Notes under the pieces: model-generated
Told to the model about the DNA's origin: nothing
Seen by the model: the letters and a program-made list of their open reading frames with translations, nothing else
Databases searched by the model: none
Position numbers and translations under genes: made by a program
In this document: positions 30,127 through 41,845 of the stretch, piece after piece
Numbering within the stretch: position 1 is the first letter of the stretch
Layout: every line of letters starts with the position of its first letter
Assembly: GCA_020847735.1 (NCBI GenBank)
Contig: JADLBL010000018.1
Coordinates: forward strand, 99,970-163,969
Direction: 5' to 3'
Origin: Candidatus Eisenbacteria bacterium
GTDB lineage: Bacteria > Eisenbacteria > RBG-16-71-46
Length of the DNA: 64,000 nt

Positions 30127-31201
30127 GTCCGGCCTCCCCGTTCGCCGCCAACGCCGGCAGCGTCAGCGAGACCCGGAACATCCCGCCGTCCCGCCGCGCC
30201 TCGAGGCGGGCTTCCTGGGCGCCGTAGGCGTCGAGCCGGCGCCGCACGTTCTCAAGCCCGAGACCGGAGCCCCGCCGCGAAGGCGCCTCCTCATCGAGCG
30301 GGTTTTCCACCAGGATCCTCAGCAGGTCGGCGTCGCGATTCGCCTCCACGACGATCGTGCCTCCCTCCACGCGGTCGGCGACGCCGTGTTTGACCGCGTT
30401 CTCGACCAGCGGCTGAAGCAGCAGGGGCGGGACGACGCACTCCAGCGCACCGGGGCCGATCCGCCGGTCGAAGGCGAGCCGGGCGCCGAATCGGACCTGT
30501 TCGATGGCGAGATAGCGGTCCACCAGCTCCAGCTCCTCGCCCAGGGTCACCGCGTCGCGCGCCCCCAGCGCCAGCGTCCGCCGCAGGAAGTCGCCGAGCC
30601 GTTCGCACATGCGCCGCGCCCCTTCGGGGTCCGAGCCCACGAGCGAGGCGATCGAGTTCAGGCTGTTGAACAGGAAGTGCGGATTGAGCTGCGCGCGCAG
30701 CGCGCGAAGCTCGGCCTCGCGGGCCGAGACTTCCGTCTCGAGCACGCGCCGCTGGGCCGCGTGCGAGGCCTCGAACGCGAGGAACAGATAGTGGACGACC
30801 GCCGACAACACGTAGAGCGGAATGCCGGCGGCGAACAGAACCGCCACCTCGGTGAAGATTCCCGCGCGATCGGGGCCGCGCCCCACCAGCCAGTTGAGCG
30901 CCAGCGCCCACACGGCACCCGTCACGCCCCAGACCGCGCTCGCCTGCAGGGCGGCGCCGAGCTGCGACAGGACCACCGCGGGAAGCGGCCGGCCGCCCGT
31001 CAACGGGTTCGCCCGACAGACCCACAAGGCCGAAAGGACGATGAAGCCGTAGAGCAGCGTCAGCGGCAGGGCGAACAGGTTCGCCCGCGACGTCGCCTGC
31101 GGCACCAGCGCGGTCACGAACAGCGCCAGCGGCAGCCCGGCGAGCAGCCAGGCGAGCACGTAGAGCGCGACCCGGACCCGGTGGCCGAAGAGCGGGTGCA
31201 T
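30119..31201 (-). CDS. LytS/YehU-type sensor histidine kinase
   Basis: A 360-residue membrane kinase. Residues 1-150 hold four or five hydrophobic segments with almost no extracytoplasmic domain, so the signal is probably sensed in the membrane. The His_kinase domain begins at about 168 with RAQLNPHFLFNSLNSIASL, placing the phospho-accepting His at 175. The ATPase part has PPLLLQPLVENAVKHGV (N-box) and GSGLGLENVRRRL (G-box). It is the fourth gene in a tightly packed five-gene operon, three bases after the LiaF-like gene and overlapping the response-regulator start. Confidence 0.94.
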   Translation of the reverse strand: MHPLFGHRVRVALYVLAWLLAGLPLALFVTALVPQATSRANLFALPLTLLYGFIVLSALWVCRANPLTGGRPLPAVVLSQLGAALQASAVWGVTGAVWALALNWLVGRGPDRAGIFTEVAVLFAAGIPLYVLSAVVHYLFLAFEASHAAQRRVLETEVSAREAELRALRAQLNPHFLFNSLNSIASLVGSDPEGARRMCERLGDFLRRTLALGARDAVTLGEELELVDRYLAIEQVRFGARLAFDRRIGPGALECVVPPLLLQPLVENAVKHGVADRVEGGTIVVEANRDADLLRILVENPLDEEAPSRRGSGLGLENVRRRLDAYGAQEARLEARRDGGMFRVSLTLPALAANGEAGRG

Positions 31202-31204
31202 GTC

Positions 31205-32068
31205 CTACTTCGGTTCCACCGGATCCCGCGGAGCCCCGGGCTCGTCGGGGTCCTGTTCGTCCGTCACCCGCACGCCGCCCGGATCCACGCGGACCTCCCT
31301 GCGGACGCGATCACGGACGCGTTGACGGGTCTGGACGTACACCGTCGAGCGTCCCTCCCCGATCGGCGTGTTCTTGACGTCCACGCCGCCCATCATCACG
31401 AATCCGCGAATGACCAGCGTGCCCGCCGCCTCCTCGCCGGGCGCGAGCCGCGCCTTGCTCTCGATGCCGCCCATCACCGGGCTCGCCTCCAGCTCCACGC
31501 GCCAGTCCTCGGGCACCCGGATGTCGATGCCGCCCCAGATCGCGAACACGTCCAGCACCGCGCGGCCGCCCGCGGCCCGTGCGTTCGTCAGGTCCAGCTC
31601 GACGCCGCCCATGACGGCGGTCAGTTCGCCGCCGCGGAACGCCTGCGATTCGTTGCGGCGCGTGACCGAGCCCATGACGGCGAACGAGCGCACGTAGTCG
31701 TCCGAATCCGCGGCGCCCGGCGCGGGCGCGGCCGTGGCGCCGCGCATGGCGCGCAGGACGATCTGGACGCCCATGAAGATGAACAGCAGCGGCCAGATGA
31801 GGCTGAAGCTGGCGTGCACCACCCCCAGTTCGTCGAGCAGGAAGACGCCGCCGAGCAGCGTCAGGAAGACGCCCAGCCCGGTCTGCTTGTCCATGCCCCA
31901 GCCGGTCAGCTTGAGCACGCCGATGACCAGCGGAACGACCGGCCACCAGCGGGTGATGCTGTGCGCATCCATGAAGCTCATGTTGTCGAGCGTCCAGAGG
32001 ATGCCCAGCGCCACCAGCGCGATGCCGACGATGAGCCTCGCGCTCAGGGGATTACCGCGCGTTTCCAT
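31205..32068 (-). CDS. LiaF-like membrane protein with DUF5668 and C-terminal beta domain
   Basis: A 287-residue protein. The start at 32068 (METRGNPLSARL) is preceded by GGGAG. Four short hydrophobic segments (about 10-105) match the LiaF/LiaI transmembrane domain, including ITRWWPVVPLVIGVLKL and FSLIWPLLFIFMGVQIVL. A soluble C-terminal domain (about 125-250) contains a repeated phrase: FAVMGSVTRRNESQAF, TAVMGGVELDLTNA, FAIWGGIDIRVP, PVMGGIESKA, VMMGGVDVKN. This repeat is characteristic of the cell-wall-active antibiotics response / DUF2154 region. LiaF proteins restrain LiaRS-type two-component systems. Here the kinase is LytS-type, so a similar brake is an inference. Confidence 0.85.
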   Translation of the reverse strand: METRGNPLSARLIVGIALVALGILWTLDNMSFMDAHSITRWWPVVPLVIGVLKLTGWGMDKQTGLGVFLTLLGGVFLLDELGVVHASFSLIWPLLFIFMGVQIVLRAMRGATAAPAPGAADSDDYVRSFAVMGSVTRRNESQAFRGGELTAVMGGVELDLTNARAAGGRAVLDVFAIWGGIDIRVPEDWRVELEASPVMGGIESKARLAPGEEAAGTLVIRGFVMMGGVDVKNTPIGEGRSTVYVQTRQRVRDRVRREVRVDPGGVRVTDEQDPDEPGAPRDPVEPK

Positions 32069-32354
32069 GGTCGATCTCCCAGTCGGTGTCGCCCGCGCCG
32101 CGGTCGCGAGCAAGCCAGGTCACGAATGCCCAGCCGAGGATCGCGGCGGAGCCGAGAATCCACAAAGGGCCCAGGACGAGGACGGCGGTCTTGAGCGCGA
32201 CCGTCGCCATCCTCGTTGCTTCCGGCAGCCGCGTCCACGGCACGAACGCGAGCAGCAGGCAGTTCTGGATCACGAGCCAGAACGTGCACAGGGCCAGCGC
32301 CGTCTGCCAGGCGCGATTCAGGCCCGGGCGGGCCGGCTTCGCTCCCTTACGCAT
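32052..32354 (-). CDS. Small two-helix membrane protein of unknown function
   Basis: A 100-residue protein with two hydrophobic segments (about 18-40 and 55-82) and basic N-terminal residues. No family is recognised. Its start overlaps the end of the preceding gene by eight bases and its end overlaps the LiaF-like gene by seventeen. Translation is therefore likely coupled, and it belongs to the envelope-stress-like operon. Confidence 0.75.
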   Translation of the reverse strand: MRKGAKPARPGLNRAWQTALALCTFWLVIQNCLLLAFVPWTRLPEATRMATVALKTAVLVLGPLWILGSAAILGWAFVTWLARDRGAGDTDWEIDHGNAR

Positions 32355-32763
32355 CGTGCTTCACCCCCCCGCTGCACTTCTCGCAGCGGCAGCCGGCCGG
32401 ATGCCGGTCCGGTTTCGGGAAGAATCCGGCGGCGACCGAGCGGGCCACCATGCCGGCGCCGCTCGCGACCAGCGCCAGCGGCCAGCTGTTCGCCCACGTG
32501 AGTCCGTACATGCGGTTCGCGGCCATGAGGAACCAGACCCCCAGCAGCGCCAGCGACAGTCCACCGCCGATGTTCTGCGGGCCGCGGGCCAGCAGCAGCT
32601 GCGTCAGACCGATCGCGATGATGATGAACGGCCACCAGTCGCGCCACATCCGGAACGGCACCACGTCGAAGTACTGAAGCAGGATGATCGTCCCGACCGC
32701 GACGAGCCCGAGTCCCCACGCCAGGCTCCCCTGCCAGTCCTCATCCCTTCGGCATTGGCTCAT
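32347..32763 (-). CDS. DUF5668 (LiaF-TM) membrane protein with C-terminal Cys cluster
   Basis: A 138-residue protein. The start at 32763 is set by a strong AAGGAGG about 7 bases upstream; the longer in-frame ORF lacks support. It has four short hydrophobic segments with the repeated W-P-I-G pattern (FRMWRDWWPFIIIAIGLTQLL, LTWANSWPLALVASGAGMV) seen in LiaF-type N-terminal domains. It ends in HPAGCRCEKCSGGVKHDA, a CxCxxC cluster with a flanking His that could bind metal. As the first gene of the five-gene operon it may be the sensing or accessory component. Confidence 0.85.
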   Translation of the reverse strand: MSQCRRDEDWQGSLAWGLGLVAVGTIILLQYFDVVPFRMWRDWWPFIIIAIGLTQLLLARGPQNIGGGLSLALLGVWFLMAANRMYGLTWANSWPLALVASGAGMVARSVAAGFFPKPDRHPAGCRCEKCSGGVKHDA

Positions 32764-32931
32764 CTGCCCGCCTCCTTCCGGCCGGATGGCCGCGCCAGAA
32801 TGGCGCGTCACCGGCGACACGAGCGAAGTTACGGTCGGCTGGCCGCTGTGGCGCGGACCTTTCGGTGAACGGCGGCGGGGTGTCGGCGAACGGCGGCGGA
32901 GTCCGGGCCGGCGGCCGCCGGCCATGGCGGC

Positions 32932-33681
32932 TCAGTCGGGCGCCGACCTGCCCGGACCGACTTCCTGCCGGCGCCGGCGGCGCTCGCGCCTCGCGATCAC
33001 GAGCGTGCCGACGGCGGTGATGAGCGCGAAGCAGAACCATTGGATCGCATAGGAAAGGTGTACCTGCTCGTCGAGCATGGGCGGACCGGTGCGTGCGAGC
33101 GCGACGGGCGCCGCGGAATCGGGCAGCGCGAGGAGCAGCCACGAGGGCGGCACGCCGGGCAGGTACGCGGCGACCGACGCCGAATCCAGCTCGTGGGTGG
33201 ACCAGAGCTCTTCTCCGGCGCCCGCGAGCCTCCGCCACGGCGGCAGGCCGGCGCGCGCGGGCACGCGTACGAGCACGCCGGTCACGCGGCGCTGCCCCGG
33301 CTCGGCCACCTGCGCGGGAGCGGCGTTCAGGCCGTCCTGCGCCTCCAGCCAGCCCCGATCCACGAGCAGCGACCCGCCCGAATCGAGCCGCAGCGGGGTC
33401 AGCAGCTCGACGCCCAGATCGGAATCGTGGAAGCGCGCCGTGAGCAGCACGTGGCGCGCGGCGTCGTACTCACCGGCGACCACCACCTTGCGACCGGCCT
33501 GCGCGGATCGGCCGCCGGGTTCGCGGGCCAGCGGCGCGGCCGGCGCCGCCAGCGCCGCGGCGCGCGCGGCGTTGAGCGCGCGCTTGCCGGCGAGGCGCGA
33601 AAGCTGCCAGAAGCCCGCCGCGACGCACACGGCCGTGACGAGCAGCGCGAGCGCGCCGATCGCGACCGGATGCGGCTTCAC
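32932..33681 (-). CDS. SURF1 family protein
   Basis: A 249-residue inner-membrane protein that assists maturation of the haem a / haem-copper oxidase subunit I. The GTG start at 33681 overlaps the TGA of the CDGSH gene (GTGA). It has an N-terminal membrane helix (ALALLVTAVCVAAGFWQLSRLAGK; the GFWQL-R---K motif is the SURF1 hallmark). The periplasmic domain contains LLTPLRLDSGGSLLVDRGWL and ends with a second helix, LSYAIQWFCFALITAVGTLVI (the HL-YA-QWF motif of the family). No cytochrome oxidase genes lie in the window. Confidence 0.92.
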   Translation of the reverse strand: MKPHPVAIGALALLVTAVCVAAGFWQLSRLAGKRALNAARAAALAAPAAPLAREPGGRSAQAGRKVVVAGEYDAARHVLLTARFHDSDLGVELLTPLRLDSGGSLLVDRGWLEAQDGLNAAPAQVAEPGQRRVTGVLVRVPARAGLPPWRRLAGAGEELWSTHELDSASVAAYLPGVPPSWLLLALPDSAAPVALARTGPPMLDEQVHLSYAIQWFCFALITAVGTLVIARRERRRRRQEVGPGRSAPD

Positions 33682-33917
33682 GCCGGCGGCTTGGGCGCCG
33701 GAGGGGCCATATCGAAGGCGACGATCACCGAGTCGAACCCGCAGGTCTTGTGGGCCGAGTCGCAGAACGGCTTGTTCGCCGATTGCCCGCAGCGGCACAG
33801 CGACACCGTCGTCCGGCCGGCGAGGCCGAACGGCCGGCCTTCGTGGTCCACGATCTCGAAGTCCCCTTCCACCCTGAGCGACGCGTTGTTGCGGACCGTG
33901 ATGCGCGTGGCGGCCAT
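33678..33917 (-). CDS. CDGSH-type iron-sulfur protein
   Basis: A 79-residue protein with one CDGSH [2Fe-2S] motif, CRCGQSANKPFCDSAH, near residues 43-58. The three Cys and one His cluster ligands are all present, although the CDG step reads CDS. The N-terminal half (ATRITVRNNASLRVEGDFEIVDHEGRPF) is the usual strand-rich lead of bacterial single-motif proteins. It is cytoplasmic, with no membrane anchor. Its stop overlaps the SURF1 start, so both are made from one message. Confidence 0.88.
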   Translation of the reverse strand: MAATRITVRNNASLRVEGDFEIVDHEGRPFGLAGRTTVSLCRCGQSANKPFCDSAHKTCGFDSVIVAFDMAPPAPKPPA

Positions 33918-34182
33918 GCGACCCCTCCCCTCGGTTCTGCGGTTCGTGCGGATCGGATGGAACCTAGCAGCGGCTTCCGCCCGCGGCGAACGCCGCGCCG
34001 GGACGCCGAAGTCCGCCGCCAGTCCCGCGAAGGACGTCGCCGGTGGAACTCCCCGAAACTCCGGGCCGGGTGGCGGCGTACTGTGGGCACTCGCCGGCGG
34101 AAATGGCCGGCATGCGGCCCGCCCCTGACGCGAGTCCGGGCGCCGGCCGGACACCGCGAAACTCGATGTAAGGAGGAAGTCC

Positions 34183-34500
34183 GTGTTCACCGTGATGCTC
34201 TTCGGTGCCCTGTTCGTCGTCGCCATGCTGGTGGTGGGCGTTCTGGTGGCGGTGATGAGCGTGCTCGGGTTCGTGATCACCCTGCCCCTGCGCATTCTCG
34301 GCTGGACGCTCAAGCTCGTCGGGCTGGCCCTCTTCCTGCCGCTCCTGCTCGTCGCCGGCCTGCTCGCGGGCGGCGGCGTGCTGGTGGCGCTGATGTTCGG
34401 GCTGCTGCTTCCGCTCGCCCCGATCGTCGGTCTGGCCTGGCTGGCGTGGTACCTGGCGACGCGCGGCGGGAAGCGCTCGCAGGCCCGCGTGGTTTCGTGA
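34183..34500 (+). CDS. Small hydrophobic membrane protein
   Basis: A 105-residue protein. The GTG start at 34183 follows a strong AAGGAGGAA. About four hydrophobic stretches fill nearly the whole sequence, with a Lys/Arg-rich cytoplasmic tail (RGGKRSQARVVS). It resembles small envelope-stress or phage-shock-associated membrane proteins in size only; no family is assigned. It is followed by a terminator-like hairpin, so it is monocistronic. Confidence 0.7.
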   Translation: MFTVMLFGALFVVAMLVVGVLVAVMSVLGFVITLPLRILGWTLKLVGLALFLPLLLVAGLLAGGGVLVALMFGLLLPLAPIVGLAWLAWYLATRGGKRSQARVVS

Positions 34501-34525
34501 CGCACTTCGCCTGACCGGGCGAATA

Positions 34526-34565
34526 GCGAGGGCGGTGTCTCCCCGGAAGAGGCGCCGCCCTTCGC
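34526..34565 (+). terminator. Terminator-like hairpin after the small membrane protein gene
   Basis: A ten-base stem with a single bulge (34526-34535 against 34555-34565) is followed by GCTTT. It lies 25 bases after the stop of the gene at 34183-34500 and insulates the methionine operon from it. Confidence 0.6.
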
Positions 34566-34670
34566 GCTTTCCACCCGGAACCGCCCCGCGCCGGCGCCCG
34601 CGGCCAGCCCTTCGGCGGGGGCACGAAGCGCGCTCCGGTCGGCGGGTTCGGTCCGACGCGAAGAAATGTC

Positions 34671-34699
34671 TTGAGTCGCGCGCAACGATCGCCGAGAAT
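34671..34699 (+). promoter_or_regulatory. Possible promoter of the methionine operon leader
   Basis: TTGAGT at 34671-34676 and GAGAAT at 34694-34699 lie 17 bases apart in an AT-richer patch. A start about seven bases further would put the leader ATG at 34710 very close to the RNA 5' end. No Shine-Dalgarno is seen before that ATG, which fits a nearly leaderless transcript. The -10 match is poor. Confidence 0.35.
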
Positions 34700-34709
34700 A
34701 CCCGGCACG

Positions 34710-34800
34710 ATGAACCGCGATTTCCGCATTTCGACCGCTTCCGCGCCGCGCATGTGCGCCTGTCCCATGTGTTCCATGCACATGTGCATGCCCACGCACG

Positions 34801-34829
<29 letters not shown>
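34710..34829 (+). CDS. Met/Cys-rich leader peptide of the methionine operon (39 aa)
   Basis: A short ORF from ATG 34710 to TAG 34829. Residues 15-27 read MCACPMCSMHMCM: five Met and four Cys in thirteen residues. The tail is basic (HARSPRRPKP). It lies 120 bases before metY, in the same orientation. A terminator-like hairpin lies between it and metY. The codon content matches the product of the downstream operon, as in classical amino-acid attenuators (Trp, His, Leu leaders). No known family was recognised. Part of the Met codon run is also a 16-base palindrome, which could inflate ATG codons, but the first seven residues of the cluster lie outside that palindrome. Confidence 0.75.
34775..34790. 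repeat. 16-base perfect palindrome inside the leader ORF
   Basis: CATGCACATGTGCATG is its own reverse complement. It encodes the last Met/Cys codons of the leader peptide. It could form the first leader hairpin in RNA (six-base stem, CAUG loop) or be a protein-binding operator in DNA. Confidence 0.7.
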
Positions 34830-37344
<2,515 letters not shown>

Positions 37345-37348
<4 letters not shown>

Positions 37349-39831
37349 TCACCATCCTCAAGTTCGGCGGCACTTCGGTCGGTGAGCGACCGCGCGCGCG
37401 CCGCGCGCTCGCGGTGGTCGCGCGGGCGCACGCACGCGGCCGCGTGGTGGTCGTCGTCTCGGCCCTGGCGGGGGTGACGAACGCGCTGGTGCGCGCCTGC
37501 GCGCTCGCCGCCAGGGGCGAGGCCACGGGCGCGCGGCTCGCCGACGCGCTTCGCCGCCGGCACGCGCGGTGGCTCGCGGCGCTGGCCCCGCGGGAGCACG
37601 GCGCGCCGCACGATCGCCCCGACCCGGCGGGACTCGAGCCCGTGCTGGCGGCTCTCGCGTCGCGGCTCGATTCGCTGGCCCTGCGCGCGGCGGCCGATGG
37701 CGGCCGCGCGCACGATCCGCACGACCAGGCCTGGATCCTCGCCGCCGGCGAGCGGCTGTCCGCGCGGAACTTCGCGACCGCGCTCGCCTCCCGTGGCCTG
37801 CCGGCGGCGGCGGTGGACGCGTCGCAGGTGCTGGCCGCGAGCGGCGATCCGCTCGAAGCCGACCCCGACGCCGGGACGACGCGCGTGCGCGCGCTCGCCT
37901 GGTGGCCGGACGCGCCGGCGCTGCCGGTCGTGACCGGCTTCCTCGCCGCGGATCCGTCGGGACGCACGGTGCTGTTCGGTCGCGGCGGCTCGGACCTGTC
38001 CGCGACGGTGCTGGCCGCGGCGCTCGACGCGTCGCGGGTCGAGATCTGGACGGACACGGACGGCGTCCTCACCGCCGATCCGCGGCTCGAGCCCGCGGCC
38101 CGCCGGCACGCGGCGCTCGATCCGACGACCGCGTCGGCCCTCGCGCGCCTGGGCGCGCGCGTGCTGCACGCGCGCACCCTCGAGCCGCTCGCGCGCACGC
38201 GCACCGAGCTGTTCGTGCGCGACAGCGCCCGCCCGGGCCGGCGCGGCACGCGCGTCGCCCGCGGCGCGCGCACCGCCTCGGCCTCGGTGGTCGGCGGCGG
38301 CGCGCTCACGCGCGTGGTTCCCGCCGACGGCACGCCCGCGCTGGCGCTCCTGAGGCGCCTGCGCGCCCGCGGCGTGCCGGCCGTCGCCCCGGCGCTGACC
38401 GGCGGGGTGCTGGTGCCCGAGAGCGCGACCGCCTGTGCGCGCGCCACGCTGGCGGGCGCGGCGAAGTTCGCGCCCGGGCCCGAAGGCGCAAGGCTCGTCG
38501 CGGTCGCTGGACGCCACGCCAACGACGTGGACCCGGGCGAGACGGCGGTCGCGCTCGCGGCGGCCGGCGTCGCCACGGTGATCGCGCCCGAGTCCGCGCT
38601 GCCGGGCGTCGTCCTGGCCGCGGTCGCGGAGCGCGACACCGAAACGGCCGTTCGCGCGCTGCACGAGGCGTTCGTGCGGCCGCGCCGGGCGGAGGCGGAC
38701 GTGATCCTCGCGGGCGCGCGCGGCGGAGTCGGCCGCGCGCTGCTGGCGCGCCTCGCACTCGCGGCGGCGCGCGACGGCCGCCGGCCGCTGCGGCTGGTCG
38801 CGGCGTTCGACACGCGCGGCGCGGTGTTCGACCCGCAGGGCCTTGCGCCCTCGGCGGTCGAAGCGGCGCTCGCCGCCTCGCCGCCCGCCGCCCTCGACGA
38901 GGTTCTCGCGCGCCTCGGGCGGCGGCACGGCCGCCCGCTGGTGCTGGTGGACGCGACGGCCAGCGACGACCTAGCGGCGCGGCACGCGGAGCTTCTCGTC
39001 TCCGGCATCGCGGTCGTGACCGCCAACAAACGCTCGCTCGCGGCGCCGCTGCCGCTGTGGCGGGCGCTGCGGGACGCGGCGCGGCGCACGCCGCTGTTCG
39101 CGTCCACGACCGTGGGCGCGGGGCTGCCGGTGCTGGCCACCGTGCGGGCCCTTCGCACGCGGGGCGACGCGCTGTGGACCGTGCGCGCCGCGCTCTCGGG
39201 CACGCTGTCGTTCGTGCTCGCCGCCGCGCAGGACGGCCTGCCGCTGTCGAAGGCCGTGGCCCTCGCGCGCGAGCGCGGGCTTTCGGAGCCGCACCCGGCC
39301 GCCGACCTCTCGGGCGCCGACGTCGCGCGCAAGCTGCTGATCGTGCTCCGCGAGTCGGGGCTGCCGCTCGACGCGGACGACGTCCGCGCCGAGGCGCTCG
39401 TGCCCGCCGCGCTGCTCGATACTCCCGACGCGGCGTCGCTGCTCGCCGCGCTCGAGACCCACGACGCCGCCTTCGCCGGGCGCATCGAGGCGGCGCGGGG
39501 GCGCGGCAGGCGTCTCGTCTATCAGGCCGCCTGGGACGGCCTGCGCGCCCGGATCGGGCTCGCCGAGGTGGACCCGCTCGACCCGATCGCGCGGGCACGC
39601 GCCGGCGAGAACGTGGTGCTGCTGCGCACGGCGCTGCACGACGAAGTTCCGCTCGTCATCGCGGGGCCCGGCGCGGGCGCGGACGTGACCGCCGCCGGGC
39701 TGCACGGCGACCTGCTGGCCGCGGCCCGCGCGCTGCTGCGACGCGCCCGTCGGGGGCGAAACGCGCCGGTGGTGAACGCACGACCGTTCCGTGGCGTGGG
39801 CGGCCCGGCGCACGATCCGGCGTGGGCGTGA
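37345..39831 (+). CDS. Bifunctional aspartate kinase / homoserine dehydrogenase
   Basis: An 828-residue fusion of the first and third enzymes of the aspartate pathway (ThrA/MetL type). The start at 37345 overlaps the metX stop. The aspartokinase domain (about 1-290) begins KFGGTSVGERPRARRAL and contains LFGRGGSDLSATVLAAAL and TDTDGVLTADPR. A reduced regulatory ACT region follows (about 310-445). Homoserine dehydrogenase starts near 453 with DVILAGARGGVGRALLARLALA and has VTANKRSLAAP, TTVGAGLPVL and the GTLSFVL motif. Placement after metY-metX means one message makes homoserine and converts it to homocysteine. The very high Ala/Arg content reflects strong GC bias. Confidence 0.94.
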
Positions 39832-40050
39832 GGAAAGCCGACCGGCGGGCGCCGCGACCGGCCGGCCCGCGGCCCGCCGCGCGGCGGCCCGGGCGGCCCT
39901 GAGCGGGCGGCGACGGCGCGGCGCACGGACTCGACCGGTCGGGGGCCCGGTTGCGCCGTGCGCCCGCGTCCCGCATTCTCTCCCGTCTTCGCACCCCTCC
40001 GGCCTCCCCCGCGCGCCCTTCGCGCGCCCCAAAGAAGCGAGAACGCACGC

Positions 40051-41742
40051 ATGGCTGTCGACACGTCCCGCCCGTTCGTCTACGTCATGAAGGACCTGCG
40101 CAAGGTGGTCCCGCCCAAGCGCGAGATCCTCAAGGGCATCTGGCTGTCGTTCTACTACGGCGCCAAGATCGGCGTGCTCGGCCTGAACGGCGCCGGCAAG
40201 AGCTCGCTGCTGAAGATCATGGCCGGGGTGGACCCCGACTTCATCGGCGAGGCGTTCCTCGGCAAGGGCTACACGGTCGGCTACCTCGAGCAGGAACCGA
40301 AGCTCGATCCGGCCAAGACGGTCCTGCAGAACGTGCAGGACGGCGTCGGCGAGAAGATGCGGGTCGTGAACCGCTGGAACGAGATCAGCGCGAAATTCGC
40401 CGAGCCGATGAGCGACGACGAGATGGAGAAGCTGCTCGCCGAGCAGTCGAAGGTGCAGGACCAGATGGACCACATGGGCCTGTGGGACCTCGACCGCCAC
40501 CTCGAGATCGCGATGGACGCCCTGCGCTGCCCGCCGGGCGACGCCGACGTCACGAAGCTCTCCGGCGGCGAGCGGCGCCGCGTGGCGCTCTGCCGCCTGC
40601 TGCTCTCCAAGCCCGACCTGCTGCTGCTCGACGAGCCCACGAACCATCTCGACGCCGAATCGGTGGCCTGGCTCGAGCGGTTCCTGAAGGAGTACGAGGG
40701 CACGGTCGTGGCGGTCACGCACGACCGCTACTTCCTCGACAACGTCGCCGGCTGGATCCTCGAGCTGGACCGCGGCGCCGGCATTCCGTGGGAAGGCAAC
40801 TACTCGAGCTGGCTCGAGCAGAAGAAGAACCGCCTCGCCGAGGAGGAGAAGACCGAGTCGGCGCGGCAGAAGACGCTCGAGCGCGAGTTCGAGTGGGTCA
40901 AGATGGCCCCGCGCGCGCGGCAGGCGAAGAGCAAGGCGCGGTTGCAGGCCTACGAGAAGATGCTCGCCGAGGAAGGGCGCGAGCGTATTGACAACGTCGA
41001 GATCTACATCCCGCCGGGACCGCGCCTCGGCAACGTCGTCATCGAGACGCAGAACCTGCGCAAGGGCTACGGCGACACGCTGCTCATTGACGACCTGTCG
41101 TTCCAGCTCCCGCCCGCCGGAATCGTCGGCGTCATCGGCCCCAACGGCGCCGGCAAGACGACGCTGTTCCGCATGCTGGTCGGACAGGAGCAGCCCGACG
41201 CCGGCTCGCTGCGCGTCGGCGAGACGGTCCAGATCGCCTACGTGGACCAGAGCCGCGACACCCTCGAGGGCGACCACACCGTCTGGGAGGAGATCTCGGG
41301 CGGCAACGACCTGATCACGCTGGGCAAGCGCGAGGTCAACTCGCGCGCCTATTGCGCGTGGTTCAACTTCCGCGGCGGCGACCAGCAGAAGCGCGTCAAG
41401 GACCTCTCGGGCGGCGAACGCAACCGCCTGCACATGGCCAAGCTCCTGCAGAGCGGCGGCAACCTGCTGCTGCTCGACGAGCCCACGAACGACCTCGACG
41501 TGGACACGCTGCGCGCGCTGGAGGAGGCGCTGCTCGGGTTCGCGGGGTGCGCGGTGATCATTTCGCACGACCGCTGGTTCCTCGACCGCGTCGCCACGCA
41601 CATGCTGGCGTTCGAGGGCGATTCGCAGGTCGTGTTCTTCGAGGGCAACTACCAGGACTACGAGAAGAACCTGCACGAGCGGATCGGCGCCGAGGCCGAC
41701 CAGCCGCACCGGATCAAGTACCGCAGGCTCGTGCACAACTGA
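40051..41742 (+). CDS. ettA: Energy-dependent translational throttle protein EttA (ABC-F)
   Basis: A 563-residue cytoplasmic ABC-F ATPase that binds the ribosomal E site and gates translation by ATP level. The start [24 protein letters not shown] is the EttA N-terminus; the upstream in-frame extension is not needed. ABC1 has [33 protein letters not shown] and [12 protein letters not shown]. The linker (about 270-330) includes [19 protein letters not shown], the tRNA-interacting P-site motif. ABC2 has [24 protein letters not shown] and [12 protein letters not shown]. Spacing and linker identify EttA rather than Uup or antibiotic-resistance ABC-Fs. Confidence 0.96.
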   Translation: MAVDTSRPFVYVMKDLRKVVPPKREILKGIWLSFYYGAKIGVLGLNGAGKSSLLKIMAGVDPDFIGEAFLGKGYTVGYLEQEPKLDPAKTVLQNVQDGVGEKMRVVNRWNEISAKFAEPMSDDEMEKLLAEQSKVQDQMDHMGLWDLDRHLEIAMDALRCPPGDADVTKLSGGERRRVALCRLLLSKPDLLLLDEPTNHLDAESVAWLERFLKEYEGTVVAVTHDRYFLDNVAGWILELDRGAGIPWEGNYSSWLEQKKNRLAEEEKTESARQKTLEREFEWVKMAPRARQAKSKARLQAYEKMLAEEGRERIDNVEIYIPPGPRLGNVVIETQNLRKGYGDTLLIDDLSFQLPPAGIVGVIGPNGAGKTTLFRMLVGQEQPDAGSLRVGETVQIAYVDQSRDTLEGDHTVWEEISGGNDLITLGKREVNSRAYCAWFNFRGGDQQKRVKDLSGGERNRLHMAKLLQSGGNLLLLDEPTNDLDVDTLRALEEALLGFAGCAVIISHDRWFLDRVATHMLAFEGDSQVVFFEGNYQDYEKNLHERIGAEADQPHRIKYRRLVHN

Positions 41743-41770
41743 GCGGCGGCCGCGGCGCGCGGCCGCTCGC

Positions 41771-41803
41771 CGCCGGGCGGGCTCGTGGCGTACCCGCCCG
41801 GCG
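41771..41803. terminator. 11-bp perfect hairpin between ettA and the MauE-like gene
   Basis: Arms 41771-41781 and 41793-41803 are fully complementary with an eleven-base loop. It sits between convergent genes and has no U-tract. Confidence 0.55.
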
Positions 41804-41845
41804 ACCCGGCCTTCGCATCGCGGCGCGGGCCGCGCGGATGTGCGG

